From: Litorilituus lipolyticus
GTDB taxonomy: Bacteria > Pseudomonadota > Gammaproteobacteria > Enterobacterales > Alteromonadaceae
Assembly: GCF_006439335.1 (NCBI RefSeq)
Contig: NZ_SAWY01000027.1
Coordinates: forward strand, 1-64,000
Direction: 5' to 3'
DNA: 64,000 nt
In this document: piece after piece, positions 38,048 to 46,623 of the stretch
Numbering within the stretch: the first letter of the stretch is position 1
Layout of the letters: every line of letters starts with the position of its first letter
Made by a program: the position numbers and the translations under genes
The notes under the pieces: model-generated
What the model was told of the DNA's origin: nothing
Databases searched by the model: none
Seen by the model: the letters and a program-made list of their open reading frames with translations, nothing else

Positions 38048-39703
38048 ATGAGCATTCACCCTCATGCAGGAAAACCTGTTCGCCCCGAAGATAGAGTCAA
38101 TATTGCCCAGCTAGTGAGTCACTATTACTCGCTGACACCAAATGTTGCTATTGAAGAGCAAAAAGTAACTTTTGGTACGTCAGGTCATAGAGGAAATGCC
38201 AATAAGCGCAGCTTTAATGAAGCTCACATTGTTGCTATTTGCCAAGCAGTTGTTGAGTATCGTCAAAAACAGGGGATTACGGGCCCGCTGTTTTTAGGTA
38301 AAGATACCCATGCATTATCTGAGCCTGCTTTTATTTCAGCACTTTCAGTGCTTGTTGCTAATAACGTAAATGTTGTTATACAAGCAGATGAAGGCTTTAC
38401 GCCCACCCCCGTTATTTCTCGATTAATAATTAACCATAATAAGCCGCTCGCCAAGGGTGATAAATATGCTGATGGATTAATTATTACACCTTCTCATAAT
38501 CCACCAAGTGATGGGGGGATTAAGTATAATCCGCCGCATGGAGGGCCAGCAGAGGGGAACATAACTAAAGAAATTGAACAAAGAGCCAATCAATTAATTG
38601 CTGGTAAATTAGTTGATGTGAAACAACTCGATATCAGTCAAGCACTACAATCAAGTTATGTTTCTAAACAAAACTTTATTCAGTTTTATGTTGAGCAATT
38701 GACCCAAGTGATAGACATGAATGCCATTGCCAAAGCACAGGTTAATATTGGTGTTGATCCGCTCGGTGGTTCGGGTATTGCCTATTGGCCTGAAGTTGCC
38801 AAACAATACGGATTAAATTTATCGGTAGTTAACCCAGTGGTTGATTCAAGTTTTGCTTTTATGCCACTAGATAAAGATGGCAAAATTCGTATGGATTGTT
38901 CATCGCCTTTTGCGATGTCAGGTCTTATTGAATTAAAAGACAAGTTCGATATCAGTATTGGTAATGATCCTGACTTCGATCGTCATGGCATAGTGACTAA
39001 GCAGGGTGGCTTAATGAACCCTAACCACTTCTTAGCTGTAGCCATTCATTATTTAATGACCCATAGAAGTTGGTCTGCGGATTGTAAAATAGGCAAAACT
39101 TTAGTGTCTAGTTCATTAATTGATCGAGTAGCAGCAAAGCTTAATAAACCGTTATCAGAAGTACCAGTTGGTTTTAAATGGTTTGTGCAAGGTTTACAGA
39201 GCTCTGAATATGCGTTTGGTGGTGAAGAAAGTGCTGGCGCCAGCTTTTCAGCAATGGACGGTAGTACTTGGACCACAGATAAAGATGGCTTTATCATGGG
39301 ATTATTAGCGGCTGAGATTATTGCTGTTACTGGTAAAGATCCTTATCAATATTACCTTGATTTAGTCGATGAACTAGGTGAGCCATGTTATGGCAGGGTA
39401 GAGGCGGTGGCTAATACTGCACAAAAAACCGTATTAACCTCACTAAACCCAGCTGACATTATGATTGAAACCTTAGCAGGCGAGAACATCGAAAATATTT
39501 TAACTAATGCGCCGGGTAATAATGCCGCAATAGGCGGAATTAAAGTGGTGACTTCAAATGGTTGGTTTGCCGCGAGGCCTTCAGGTACTGAAGATATCTA
39601 TAAAATTTATGCAGAAAGCTTTATAGATAAAGCGCACTTAGACACTATTATTGCTCAAGCACAAGAAATAGTCAGTGAAGCATTCAGAAATGCTGGTCTT
39701 TAA
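38048..39703 (+). CDS. pgm: Alpha-D-glucose phosphoglucomutase
   Basis: Interconverts glucose 1-phosphate and glucose 6-phosphate, linking galactose and glycogen metabolism to glycolysis. The phosphoserine loop is 'IITPSHNPPSDGGIKYNPP' near residue 145, the metal loop 'GNDPDFDRHGI' near 305, the sugar loop 'FGGEESAGAS' near 393 and the phosphate loop 'ARPSGTEDIYKIYAES' near 515. Length 551 (E. coli 546). Downstream is the broken galU copy, facing it. Confidence 0.97.
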   Translation: MSIHPHAGKPVRPEDRVNIAQLVSHYYSLTPNVAIEEQKVTFGTSGHRGNANKRSFNEAHIVAICQAVVEYRQKQGITGPLFLGKDTHALSEPAFISALSVLVANNVNVVIQADEGFTPTPVISRLIINHNKPLAKGDKYADGLIITPSHNPPSDGGIKYNPPHGGPAEGNITKEIEQRANQLIAGKLVDVKQLDISQALQSSYVSKQNFIQFYVEQLTQVIDMNAIAKAQVNIGVDPLGGSGIAYWPEVAKQYGLNLSVVNPVVDSSFAFMPLDKDGKIRMDCSSPFAMSGLIELKDKFDISIGNDPDFDRHGIVTKQGGLMNPNHFLAVAIHYLMTHRSWSADCKIGKTLVSSSLIDRVAAKLNKPLSEVPVGFKWFVQGLQSSEYAFGGEESAGASFSAMDGSTWTTDKDGFIMGLLAAEIIAVTGKDPYQYYLDLVDELGEPCYGRVEAVANTAQKTVLTSLNPADIMIETLAGENIENILTNAPGNNAAIGGIKVVTSNGWFAARPSGTEDIYKIYAESFIDKAHLDTIIAQAQEIVSEAFRNAGL

Positions 39704-39765
39704 AAGCTATAATATCACCTAGTGCGAATTTCAAGTTAGCCATGTTGAATATTTTTTAAAATAGG

Positions 39766-40548
39766 TTAAACAACTAACGTTTTTAAAAACTGTTTAAGTT
39801 GTTGCCCTAATTGAGGCTCTAGTAATGAATATTCGATATTGGCTTGAAGATATCCGAGTTTATTACCACAATCATGGCTTCTTCCTGCTATTTTGTATGT
39901 TTCCATAGGCTCACTCCGTAATAGATTATGCATAGCATCAGTTAACTGGATTTCTCCTCCGGCACCAGGCGCTGTTCTTTCGAGTATCTCCCATATTTTT
40001 TCAGAGAGAACATACCTGCCAGTAATTGCTAAGTTAGAAGGAGCTTTTTCAATATCAGGTTTTTCAACCATTCTTTTAACGTTTGCAAAACCAGTAAGAG
40101 AAATATCTTGCCCATTAATATCTACCACACCATAACTACTTACTTCATGTTTTGGTACCTCTTCAACCATCACTTGGCTAGTAGCTGTTTCTTCAAAACG
40201 TTGAACCATGCGCGCAAGGTTATCTCGAGTCATATCTGATTGGTATTTATCAACAAGAACATCTGGTAATAATACGGCAAATGGTTTGTCACCAATAATG
40301 GGCTTTGCGCATAACACTGCATGGCCTAATCCAAGGGCACTAGATTGACGAACAGAAATAATGGTTGTGCCTTTTGGGGTAATCGAGCGAACTTCTTCTA
40401 ATAATGATCGCTTTACTCGTTTTTCTAATTGAGCTTCTAGCTCAAAGCTTTTATCAAAGTGGTTTTCTATAGAGTTTTTACTAGCATGCGTTACCAGAAT
40501 AATATTGTTGATGACTGCTGCTGCTTCTTCTACTACGTTAATATTCAA
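39766..40548 (-). pseudogene. galU: galU remnant lacking the N-terminal nucleotide-binding part
   Basis: The 260 codons match UTP-glucose-1-phosphate uridylyltransferase from about residue 45 of the normal protein onward: 'VTHASKNSIENHFDKSFELE', 'GLGHAVLCAKPIIGD', 'VEKPDIEKAPSNLAITGRYV' and 'HDCGNKLGYLQAN'. The missing first 44 or so residues hold the G-x-G-T-R...P-K motif that binds UTP and does the chemistry. The frame is closed by TAA three codons upstream of a TTG, no ribosome-binding site is visible, and the lost part is not found in any frame nearby. Probably non-functional; the remaining body is undamaged, so the loss may be recent. Confidence 0.75.
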
Positions 40549-40895
40549 AGAAGTGATTTACTTTTATATTGATTTATAGTCTTTGCATAAACAATAGCTT
40601 GTGCTGTTTCTGTTTAATTTTAAGTTTTGCACCTATGGCGAAGTTAACAATTTATGGGATTGTAATAATCGGATTCTATCCCTTTACCTTATCAATTGCT
40701 TACCCTTTAGATGTTGAATAAGTATCTCACTTGAAACAATGTTTACATTTAACTTTTGTGATGAAAGTACTTGGATATTTAACAGACAGATTACAAATTT
40801 GTACTCACTTTAAAAACGATAAAAAGCCTGCGATATTGTTTAAGATAAAATGGGAACTGACAAGCTAACTAATTACCTGACTTGTGGGATTAACC
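40549..40895. other. Intergenic region upstream of the galU remnant, no gene seen
   Basis: 347 bp of AT-rich sequence between the galU remnant and the acyltransferase gene. I looked for the lost galU N-terminus on the minus strand in all frames and did not find it. No insertion-sequence end, long repeat or strong hairpin is apparent. Confidence 0.5.
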
Positions 40896-41663
40896 TCAAG
40901 CAATCTCCTCTACTTTTCGTTCAATAGCATTCATTTGTTGTAAGATATCTTCTTTAATCATGTTGTAAAGATCAGCGGTACCACCAATTAAGCTTTGATG
41001 AATATCTTGTGCTTTTAAAAAGTTAAGCTGACGAGTTCCTTTATGTTCTACTTTGTTTAATATTGGTTTGATTGGTGCGCCAAGCCTAGATAGTTTTTTG
41101 CTTAAAGCAGGTGCTGCCATTATAAATAATCCTTTATTATTGAGTATGTCGGCGCAGGCAATTACTGAAAGATATAAACCTATACTAATTAACGGGGTTA
41201 CTCTAATATCTTCAGGATTAAATAATTTAAAAACATCCCCATTGATTGTCTGGCTTAAGTAATCCCTTTTACGCCTTCTAAAATTAGACAAAATAGCTAA
41301 GCGGGAAACTTCACCATAACCACTAGAGTATACATTTACTTGATTTATCGCTTTTGCCACATCCTGTTGAGGGTAAAATAGCTCACAGGGTAATGTCTGG
41401 TTTAATGATAAAAACTGAGGTGATACTAATCTTACGCAGCCAATGTACTCTATACTTGGTTGGTGTCTTATTAAAAAGTGATAGGAGAAGTCATCGTACT
41501 CATCTTGCTCTAAAGCATTTCTACTTATGGTTTCCCAGCCTAATTCTTCACAATAAACTGTGTGACGTATTTTAAATACTTCTTGTTTAAGTTTTAAAGT
41601 ATTAGCGTAAATCACTTTAAAATACCTTTGAAATACGCAGTTTAAGCTGTTGTCCACCAACAT
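40896..41663 (-). CDS. PEP-CTERM/exosortase-associated acyltransferase (FeeM-like)
   Basis: A 255-residue GNAT-fold protein of the group that includes N-acyl amino acid synthases and exosortase-associated acyltransferases. 'VFKIRHTVYCEELGWE' near residue 30 is the family signature, followed by 'YIGCVRLVSP' and 'GEVSRLAILSNFRRRKRD'. Members are predicted to use an acyl-ACP and are often found with exosortase (EpsH/XrtA) systems; N-acyl-homoserine-lactone synthases are distant relatives. No exosortase, PEP-CTERM protein or polysaccharide genes occur in this window. The start at 41663 is the first ATG of the 'MLVDNSLNCVF' frame. Confidence 0.72.
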   Translation of the reverse strand: MLVDNSLNCVFQRYFKVIYANTLKLKQEVFKIRHTVYCEELGWETISRNALEQDEYDDFSYHFLIRHQPSIEYIGCVRLVSPQFLSLNQTLPCELFYPQQDVAKAINQVNVYSSGYGEVSRLAILSNFRRRKRDYLSQTINGDVFKLFNPEDIRVTPLISIGLYLSVIACADILNNKGLFIMAAPALSKKLSRLGAPIKPILNKVEHKGTRQLNFLKAQDIHQSLIGGTADLYNMIKEDILQQMNAIERKVEEIA

Positions 41664-42116
41664 ATGTATTTACCTATGAAGTAAATGGCTGCAAATTATC
41701 AAACACCAAAAAGCAGTCTTAATGCGCTTTGTTGCTGGTAATTATTACAATGTGACATTGAGTGTTAGGTTTGACTCAATATTTTCACACTGTTCATTTA
41801 GTATAGCGGCTATCAGGGATATTACTTTTAAGGACAAAGCTCACTTTTAAAGCAAGAGCTGTAGTATAAAATAAACAGCGAATGATGTTTGTCGGTGTGA
41901 ATTTTCATTGATTCTTTTATGTGTGCTAATTTCTTTACACCTTGCGACTAGCCATAGTGCAGCTTTGATCGTCGTCGAATATTTTTTGCTGCTTTTTCAC
42001 GTACATTATCTTTTACATGCAGCTTTCAGCCCTTGTCGGCCTTAGTCTTTTCCTTCGGCGAATTCACCATAATAATAGTTGTATTACTATAACTATATTG
42101 CAAAACGAGAGACAAA
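41664..42116. other. Divergent intergenic region before hppD, no gene seen
   Basis: 453 bp between the acyltransferase and the dioxygenase genes, expected to hold both promoters. It has no open frame with a ribosome-binding site. The part just before hppD is AT-rich ('TTGTATTACTATAACTATAT' near 42080) and could carry the promoter; GAGAGA at 42109 serves as ribosome-binding site. Confidence 0.5.
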
Positions 42117-43172
42117 ATGACTGATAGCAAGAACCCACTAAAGTTATGCGGAATTGAATTTACAGAATATGCATCGCCTGATTCTGATTTCATGGAGAAG
42201 GCTTTTTATGGTTTTGGTTTTTCAAAAACGAAGAAGTTTAAAGGTAGAGATATAGATTACTTTAATCAAAATGATATCCACTTTTTATTAAATAGAGAGC
42301 AGTCAGGTTTTTCTAGAGAATTTGCAAAAAGCCACGGTCCCGCAATTTGTTCTATGGGCTGGCGTGTTGAAGATGCAGGATTTGCCTTTGAAGAAGCGTT
42401 AAAACGTGGCGCTAAATCAGCAGCCAATGAAGCTAATAAATTACCATACCCAGCAATTTTTGGTATTGGCGATAGCTTAATTTACTTCATCGATGATTTT
42501 GCTAGTGAAGGTGTAAACAAAGGACGTATTTATGATACTGATTTTGAAGCACATGAAGAGCCTGTTATTAAAGAAGATAAAGGTTTCCTTGCGGTAGACC
42601 ATTTAACAAATAATGTTTATCAAGGCACTATGGAGAAGTGGGCAGATTTTTACAAAGGTGTGTTTGGCTTCACTGAAGTAAGATACTTTGACATCAAGGG
42701 CATTAAGAGTGCGCTGGTTTCATATGCACTGCAGTCACCATGTGGAAAATTTTGTATTCCAATTAATGAAGGTAAAGGTACTAATAATAACCAAATTGAT
42801 GAATATCTTGATGAATATAATGGACCTGGTGTACAACATTTAGCCTTTTTAACAGATGATTTAGTTGATTCGTTAGATAAGCTTGATAGAGATGTCGTTG
42901 ATACCTTACATATCGTACCTGAATATTACGATGAAATTTTCAAACGTGTACCATGGGTTAAAGAAGATAAAGATAAAATTAGAGAGCATCAAATTTTAGT
43001 AGATAGTCAGTCTGAAAATTCTTATTTACTACAAATATTTACTAAAAATTTATTTGGTCCAATTTTTATTGAGATGATTCAACGTGTTGATGATAATGGT
43101 TTTGGTGAAGGCAACTTCTCTACATTATTTAAATCTATTGAACTTAATCAGATGGAACGTGGTGTACTTTAA
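42117..43172 (+). CDS. hppD: 4-hydroxyphenylpyruvate dioxygenase
   Basis: Non-haem iron enzyme that converts 4-hydroxyphenylpyruvate to homogentisate in tyrosine breakdown; in marine gammaproteobacteria its product can polymerise to pyomelanin. The two VOC-type halves are visible and the iron ligands fall at His162 ('LAVDHLTNN'), His241 ('GVQHLAF') and Glu319 ('IFIEMIQR'). Length 351, normal for bacteria. The usual partners (homogentisate dioxygenase, fumarylacetoacetase) are not next to it, and it ends at its own terminator. Confidence 0.95.
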   Translation: MTDSKNPLKLCGIEFTEYASPDSDFMEKAFYGFGFSKTKKFKGRDIDYFNQNDIHFLLNREQSGFSREFAKSHGPAICSMGWRVEDAGFAFEEALKRGAKSAANEANKLPYPAIFGIGDSLIYFIDDFASEGVNKGRIYDTDFEAHEEPVIKEDKGFLAVDHLTNNVYQGTMEKWADFYKGVFGFTEVRYFDIKGIKSALVSYALQSPCGKFCIPINEGKGTNNNQIDEYLDEYNGPGVQHLAFLTDDLVDSLDKLDRDVVDTLHIVPEYYDEIFKRVPWVKEDKDKIREHQILVDSQSENSYLLQIFTKNLFGPIFIEMIQRVDDNGFGEGNFSTLFKSIELNQMERGVL

Positions 43173-43194
43173 TCACTGACATTAGCAGATAATA

Positions 43195-43224
43195 AAAAGC
43201 CAGCACTCATCAGTGCTGGCTTTT
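43195..43224. terminator. Rho-independent terminator of hppD (bidirectional)
   Basis: A 13-bp stem, AAAAGCCAGCACT with AGTGCTGGCTTTT, around CATC. It lies about 20 bp after the hppD stop and also faces the end of the convergent carbonic anhydrase gene. Confidence 0.9.
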
Positions 43225-43241
43225 GTGTTTTTAGATTATGA

Positions 43242-43297
43242 AAGCTTTTAAGAAGCTTTTAAGAAGCTTTTAAGAAGCTTTTAAGAAGCTTTACAAG
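43242..43297. repeat. 11-bp tandem repeat over the carbonic anhydrase stop codon
   Basis: Four exact head-to-tail copies of AAGCTTTTAAG run from 43242 to 43285, followed by a changed fifth copy (AAGCTTTACAAG). The carbonic anhydrase frame enters from the right and stops at 43281-43283, so its last codons (Lys-Ala-Ser-stop) come from repeat sequence. Each unit holds AAGCTT and also TTAA, so the C-terminus could shift with slippage. Confidence 0.9.
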
Positions 43298-43880
43298 TAG
43301 ATACTTCAAGATCTTTTAAAATACCATCACGTAAGTTGTAAACAAAACCATGAACCGTAACGTCTTGATTGCTTTTCCATGCGCTACTTAATATTGTTGT
43401 GTTGCAAACATTTGCAACTTGTTCAATGACGTTTAATTCACACAATAAACTAATGCGATCTTCTTCATTGGCTACCTTATCCATTTTGTCTTGATGGAAC
43501 CGATAAACATCTTGAATATGACGCAACCAGTTATCGATGAGTCCGTAGCTTTCATCATGATATGCTGCTGCAACACCACCACAACCGTAATGGCCACAAA
43601 CAATAATATGTTTAACCTTAAGTACTTCAACAGCATATTGAATTACTGATAAACAGTTTAAATCGGTGTGGATCACTTGGTTAGCTATATTTCGGTGAAC
43701 AAAGACTTCACCAGGCTGCATGCCGAGAAGTTCATTTGCAGGAACACGAGAGTCTGAGCAACCTATCCAAAGATATTCTGGGGCTTGTTGCAGTGATAAA
43801 CTTTTAAAAAAGTTTGGGTCTTCTTGGTTAATTTTTTCAGCCCACTCTTTGTTGTTCTTAAATAAATGTTTAATTGTCAT
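43281..43880 (-). CDS. can: Beta-class carbonic anhydrase
   Basis: Interconverts CO2 and bicarbonate. Zinc ligands are seen at Cys41 and Asp43 ('GCSDSRVPANE'), His97 and Cys100 ('CGHYGCGG'). 'GEVFVHRNIANQV' is the conserved dimer and active-site strand. Length 199 against 220 in E. coli Can, the difference lying at the C-terminus, where the frame runs into an 11-bp tandem repeat. It is divergent from the parvulin gene. Confidence 0.95.
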   Translation of the reverse strand: MTIKHLFKNNKEWAEKINQEDPNFFKSLSLQQAPEYLWIGCSDSRVPANELLGMQPGEVFVHRNIANQVIHTDLNCLSVIQYAVEVLKVKHIIVCGHYGCGGVAAAYHDESYGLIDNWLRHIQDVYRFHQDKMDKVANEEDRISLLCELNVIEQVANVCNTTILSSAWKSNQDVTVHGFVYNLRDGILKDLEVSTCKAS

Positions 43881-44067
43881 GATTTACCTTTATGTCAAAC
43901 TCGTCGTAAATGTAAGATTGATGACATTTTATGTCACTATGCTATATAGTAAAAGTAATTATTTGTAATGCAAATTACAAATTTTCTTTAGTATGTTCAA
44001 TATAGCAAATTGATTGAGTTATAATAGCTTGCTATGAGTCACAGACAGTATTTTTAACGAGAATTAT

Positions 44068-44346
44068 ATGGCAACAGCAAGTGCAGTACATATTTTAGTA
44101 AAAACAGAAAAGCAGGCATTAGAGCTTAAAAAGCAACTGGATAAAGGAGCTGATTTTGCTTTATTGGCAAAAAAACACTCTATATGCCCGTCTAAGAAAA
44201 AAGGCGGCGATCTTGGTGAATTCAGAAGAGGCCAAATGGTCAAAGCTTTTGATGATGTCGTATTTAAAAAGCCTATCTTGACGATACATGGCCCGATAAA
44301 AACAAAATTTGGTTTCCATTTAATTAAAACGATTTATCGTAGTTAA
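44068..44346 (+). CDS. ppiC: Parvulin-type peptidyl-prolyl isomerase PpiC
   Basis: A 92-residue single-domain rotamase without a signal peptide, so cytoplasmic. '[21 protein letters not shown]', '[21 protein letters not shown]' and the C-terminal '[17 protein letters not shown]' are the standard parvulin strands and active-site residues. Same size as E. coli PpiC (93). Confidence 0.95.
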   Translation: MATASAVHILVKTEKQALELKKQLDKGADFALLAKKHSICPSKKKGGDLGEFRRGQMVKAFDDVVFKKPILTIHGPIKTKFGFHLIKTIYRS

Positions 44347-44364
44347 GGTAATACTTTAAATACT

Positions 44365-44532
44365 TTAGTCTTGTTCCTTTTCTTCTTGCTCGATTTCTTT
44401 ATTGCGAGCTTTAATTTTTGTTAATTGTTCGTCGGTTAAATTAAATTTTTTGGCAGACTGTTTTAACAGAAGAACTCCCCCGGCTATAACGCCCACTGCT
44501 ATAATGATTATCAAAATGGCTATAATTGACAT
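44365..44532 (-). CDS. DUF2897-type small membrane protein
   Basis: A 55-residue frame starting at ATG 44532, with AAGGA six bases upstream. The first 23 residues are a membrane helix ('IIAILIIIIAVGVIAGGV'), followed by 'LLLKQSAKKFNLTDEQL' and a charged tail rich in Glu and Lys. Layout and length fit the DUF2897 family of Alteromonadales and Vibrionales, of unknown function. It is convergent with ppiC, ending 19 bp after the ppiC stop. It is short enough to be missed by automatic calling. Confidence 0.7.
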   Translation of the reverse strand: MSIIAILIIIIAVGVIAGGVLLLKQSAKKFNLTDEQLTKIKARNKEIEQEEKEQD

Positions 44533-44639
44533 ATTTATCCTTATATCCAGTGCTTGTTAAAAAACACTAGAAAAATTAAGCTGGTATAGGTAAGTTATCT
44601 TATCAAAAATAATTAGCTAATAACCAATTGGATTTATTT

Positions 44640-45806
44640 ATGTTTAACAAGCTATCAGTAAAATTATTACTACCGTCGCTCATCGTTGGTTTTTTGTTCA
44701 TTCTGATGTTGCTATTTTCGTCGAATGAACTTAGCAAAAATACGGTAATAGGTATTGTGATTGGTTTACTTGTTATTCAATCCTTAGCCAGTTATGTATT
44801 TTCATCACAGCAATTAACCCAAAGAATAAGTGTGCTGAAAGACTATTTAGATGTTGTTGTTAGTACTGAACAAGCCCCTTCAGAACCGTTACAAGATAAG
44901 AATAATGATGACTTCGCTCAGGTTGTGAATGAACTCAGTGACTTTATTTCTGATCTGTCTGAAGTGGTTAGTGAAATTAGAAAAGAATCTAATGCATTAA
45001 GCCAAGGAGCTAATCAGTTAAGTGCCCAAATGTCTACTTCAGTACGAACGGTTGATGAGTCAGTAAATCAAGTTGAACAGATGGCCAACTCAATTGAAGA
45101 AATCGCTAGTACTTCGGCGATGTTAACAACCAATGCTGGACAAGTTAGTGAAACCAGTAGCTCAGTAATGTCAACTTTAGGTCAAGGAGTTAACTCTTCT
45201 AATACGAGCCAAAAAACAATTGAATCAGTAGCGAGTGAAGTGGATTCAATGGCCGCAGAGCTTTCATTATTACAAGAGGAGAGTGCACGAATTGGTTCTG
45301 TACTTGATGTGATAAGGGGGATTGCAGAGCAAACTAATTTATTGGCATTAAATGCTGCTATCGAAGCGGCAAGAGCTGGAGAGCAGGGCAGAGGCTTTGC
45401 GGTAGTTGCAGATGAAGTAAGAGCTCTTGCACATAGAACTCAAGAATCTACCGTTGAAATTCAATCTATGGTAGAAGGGTTACAAGAGAAGTCAACTAAT
45501 GCTGTGGAGTCTATTGGGCGAGGACAGGCATTAACAAAAGATAGTTTATCTCATTCAGCAGAAGTGGTAGTGGCATTAGAGCAAATTGGTGAGGCCTTCC
45601 AAGATTTAGATAATTTAACATCACAAATAGCTCATTCAACGCAAGAGCAGCAAGCCGCAACAGCTTCTATTAATGATAATATGATGGCGGTAGTTTCGTT
45701 AAGTAGGGAAATAAATGACGGGCTATCTTCTGTTTCTGCAGATGCTCAGCTGCAACAGAAAACAGCATCAGATGTCGATCAAACACTCGATCGTATTTGC
45801 GTTTAA
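44640..45806 (+). CDS. Methyl-accepting chemotaxis protein without periplasmic domain
   Basis: A 388-residue chemoreceptor. Two membrane helices (about 6-24 and 31-50) are separated by only a few residues, so there is no periplasmic sensor domain. A short HAMP-like region follows, then a long cytoplasmic coiled coil with the hairpin tip '[20 protein letters not shown]' then '[15 protein letters not shown]', which binds CheA and CheW. It probably senses an internal or membrane state or acts through a partner. An in-frame TTG at 44628 is possible, but the ATG fits better. It has its own terminator, and no che genes are near. Confidence 0.93.
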   Translation: MFNKLSVKLLLPSLIVGFLFILMLLFSSNELSKNTVIGIVIGLLVIQSLASYVFSSQQLTQRISVLKDYLDVVVSTEQAPSEPLQDKNNDDFAQVVNELSDFISDLSEVVSEIRKESNALSQGANQLSAQMSTSVRTVDESVNQVEQMANSIEEIASTSAMLTTNAGQVSETSSSVMSTLGQGVNSSNTSQKTIESVASEVDSMAAELSLLQEESARIGSVLDVIRGIAEQTNLLALNAAIEAARAGEQGRGFAVVADEVRALAHRTQESTVEIQSMVEGLQEKSTNAVESIGRGQALTKDSLSHSAEVVVALEQIGEAFQDLDNLTSQIAHSTQEQQAATASINDNMMAVVSLSREINDGLSSVSADAQLQQKTASDVDQTLDRICV

Positions 45807-45822
45807 TTCATTTAGACGTGCT

Positions 45823-45856
45823 AAAAAAGCCAGTACTTACAAAGTACTGGTTTTTT
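45823..45856 (+). terminator. Rho-independent terminator of the chemoreceptor gene
   Basis: CCAGTACTT pairs with AAGTACTGG around ACA; an A run lies before and six T residues follow. It lies about 17 bp after the stop and may also act on the convergent PilZ-like gene. Confidence 0.87.
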
Positions 45857-45891
45857 GTTTTAGATAATGTAGTAATATTTTTATACCCTAA

Positions 45892-46494
45892 TTACTTTTT
45901 ATCATGTTCATTGTTGCGTTGCTGAGCGAGTTTTTGTAATTGTTTTGATTGAATATGTAAACTGGTTCTTACTAACGATTCTCTATCTTCTTCTCTAATG
46001 AAATGAAAAGTCACTTTTTGGTGGTAAGTATTGTTAATTTTCTGACTTTCAATAACTTCGCCAATACAATACACAGCACAATTCTCATCAAGTAAGAATA
46101 TTTTCATTTCAATAAGTTGTTCTACCTCAATTGCTTGGTCAGAAATAAACTTTATACCCCCACCACCAAATTCAATCCCTTTGAATCTAGACTCGTCATC
46201 GTCTTGTTGGCTCAATATATAACCGATGAGTAAATCAATTTTTTGTGACTGAAGATTAAGGAAGTCGACTAACTGCCCAGCAGAAGAAGATAACCCCTGT
46301 AATGGCCTTAAAGCGGCTTGATCAATCGTGGAGACTTCACTTGCGAGTTTAAATGGCATAGGCATATGGGCAATAAACTGCTCATAACTTTTGATGTTAG
46401 AAGAAATTGACACTAAATTGATGCTGAAGTTATGCTCAATAGCAAAGAATTCATGATATTGGGCTAGTTTTTCTTCTAAAGATTTTGTAGTCAT
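45892..46494 (-). CDS. PilZ-domain-like protein next to lolCDE
   Basis: A 200-residue soluble protein. An N-terminal helical region (about 1-95) is followed by a beta domain (about 100-175) resembling PilZ: 'SRFKGIEFGGGGIKFISDQ' stands where the (D/N)xSxxG motif normally lies, followed by strands 'QLIEMKIFLL' and 'VYCIGEVIESQKI'. The upstream RxxxR and the central Asp-Ser pair needed for cyclic di-GMP are not seen, so binding may be lost. It is divergent from lolC, an arrangement I recall from Shewanella and relatives. Confidence 0.65.
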   Translation of the reverse strand: MTTKSLEEKLAQYHEFFAIEHNFSINLVSISSNIKSYEQFIAHMPMPFKLASEVSTIDQAALRPLQGLSSSAGQLVDFLNLQSQKIDLLIGYILSQQDDDESRFKGIEFGGGGIKFISDQAIEVEQLIEMKIFLLDENCAVYCIGEVIESQKINNTYHQKVTFHFIREEDRESLVRTSLHIQSKQLQKLAQQRNNEHDKK

Positions 46495-46623
46495 ATGGAT
46501 GAGTTTATCCCTTTGAACAGCGAATTGTTGAAATTACATAAATATTAACAAATTTATAGCAGATTCGAGCTGCTTTAAGAATCCCTAAAGCTAATTTACT
46601 CCGATAATTATTTTGATTGTGTT

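Noticed and set aside
40549..40700. Frameshift that would restore the galU N-terminus
   Set aside because: None of the minus-strand frames upstream show the G-x-G-T-R motif or the segment that normally precedes the retained part.
41053..41575. Two plus-strand frames opposite the acyltransferase gene
   Set aside because: Short, no ribosome-binding site, no recognisable family; the minus-strand protein has a clear family signature.
44628..44639. TTG start for the chemoreceptor
   Set aside because: The ATG at 44640 gives a normal chemoreceptor N-terminus; the extra four residues add nothing conserved.
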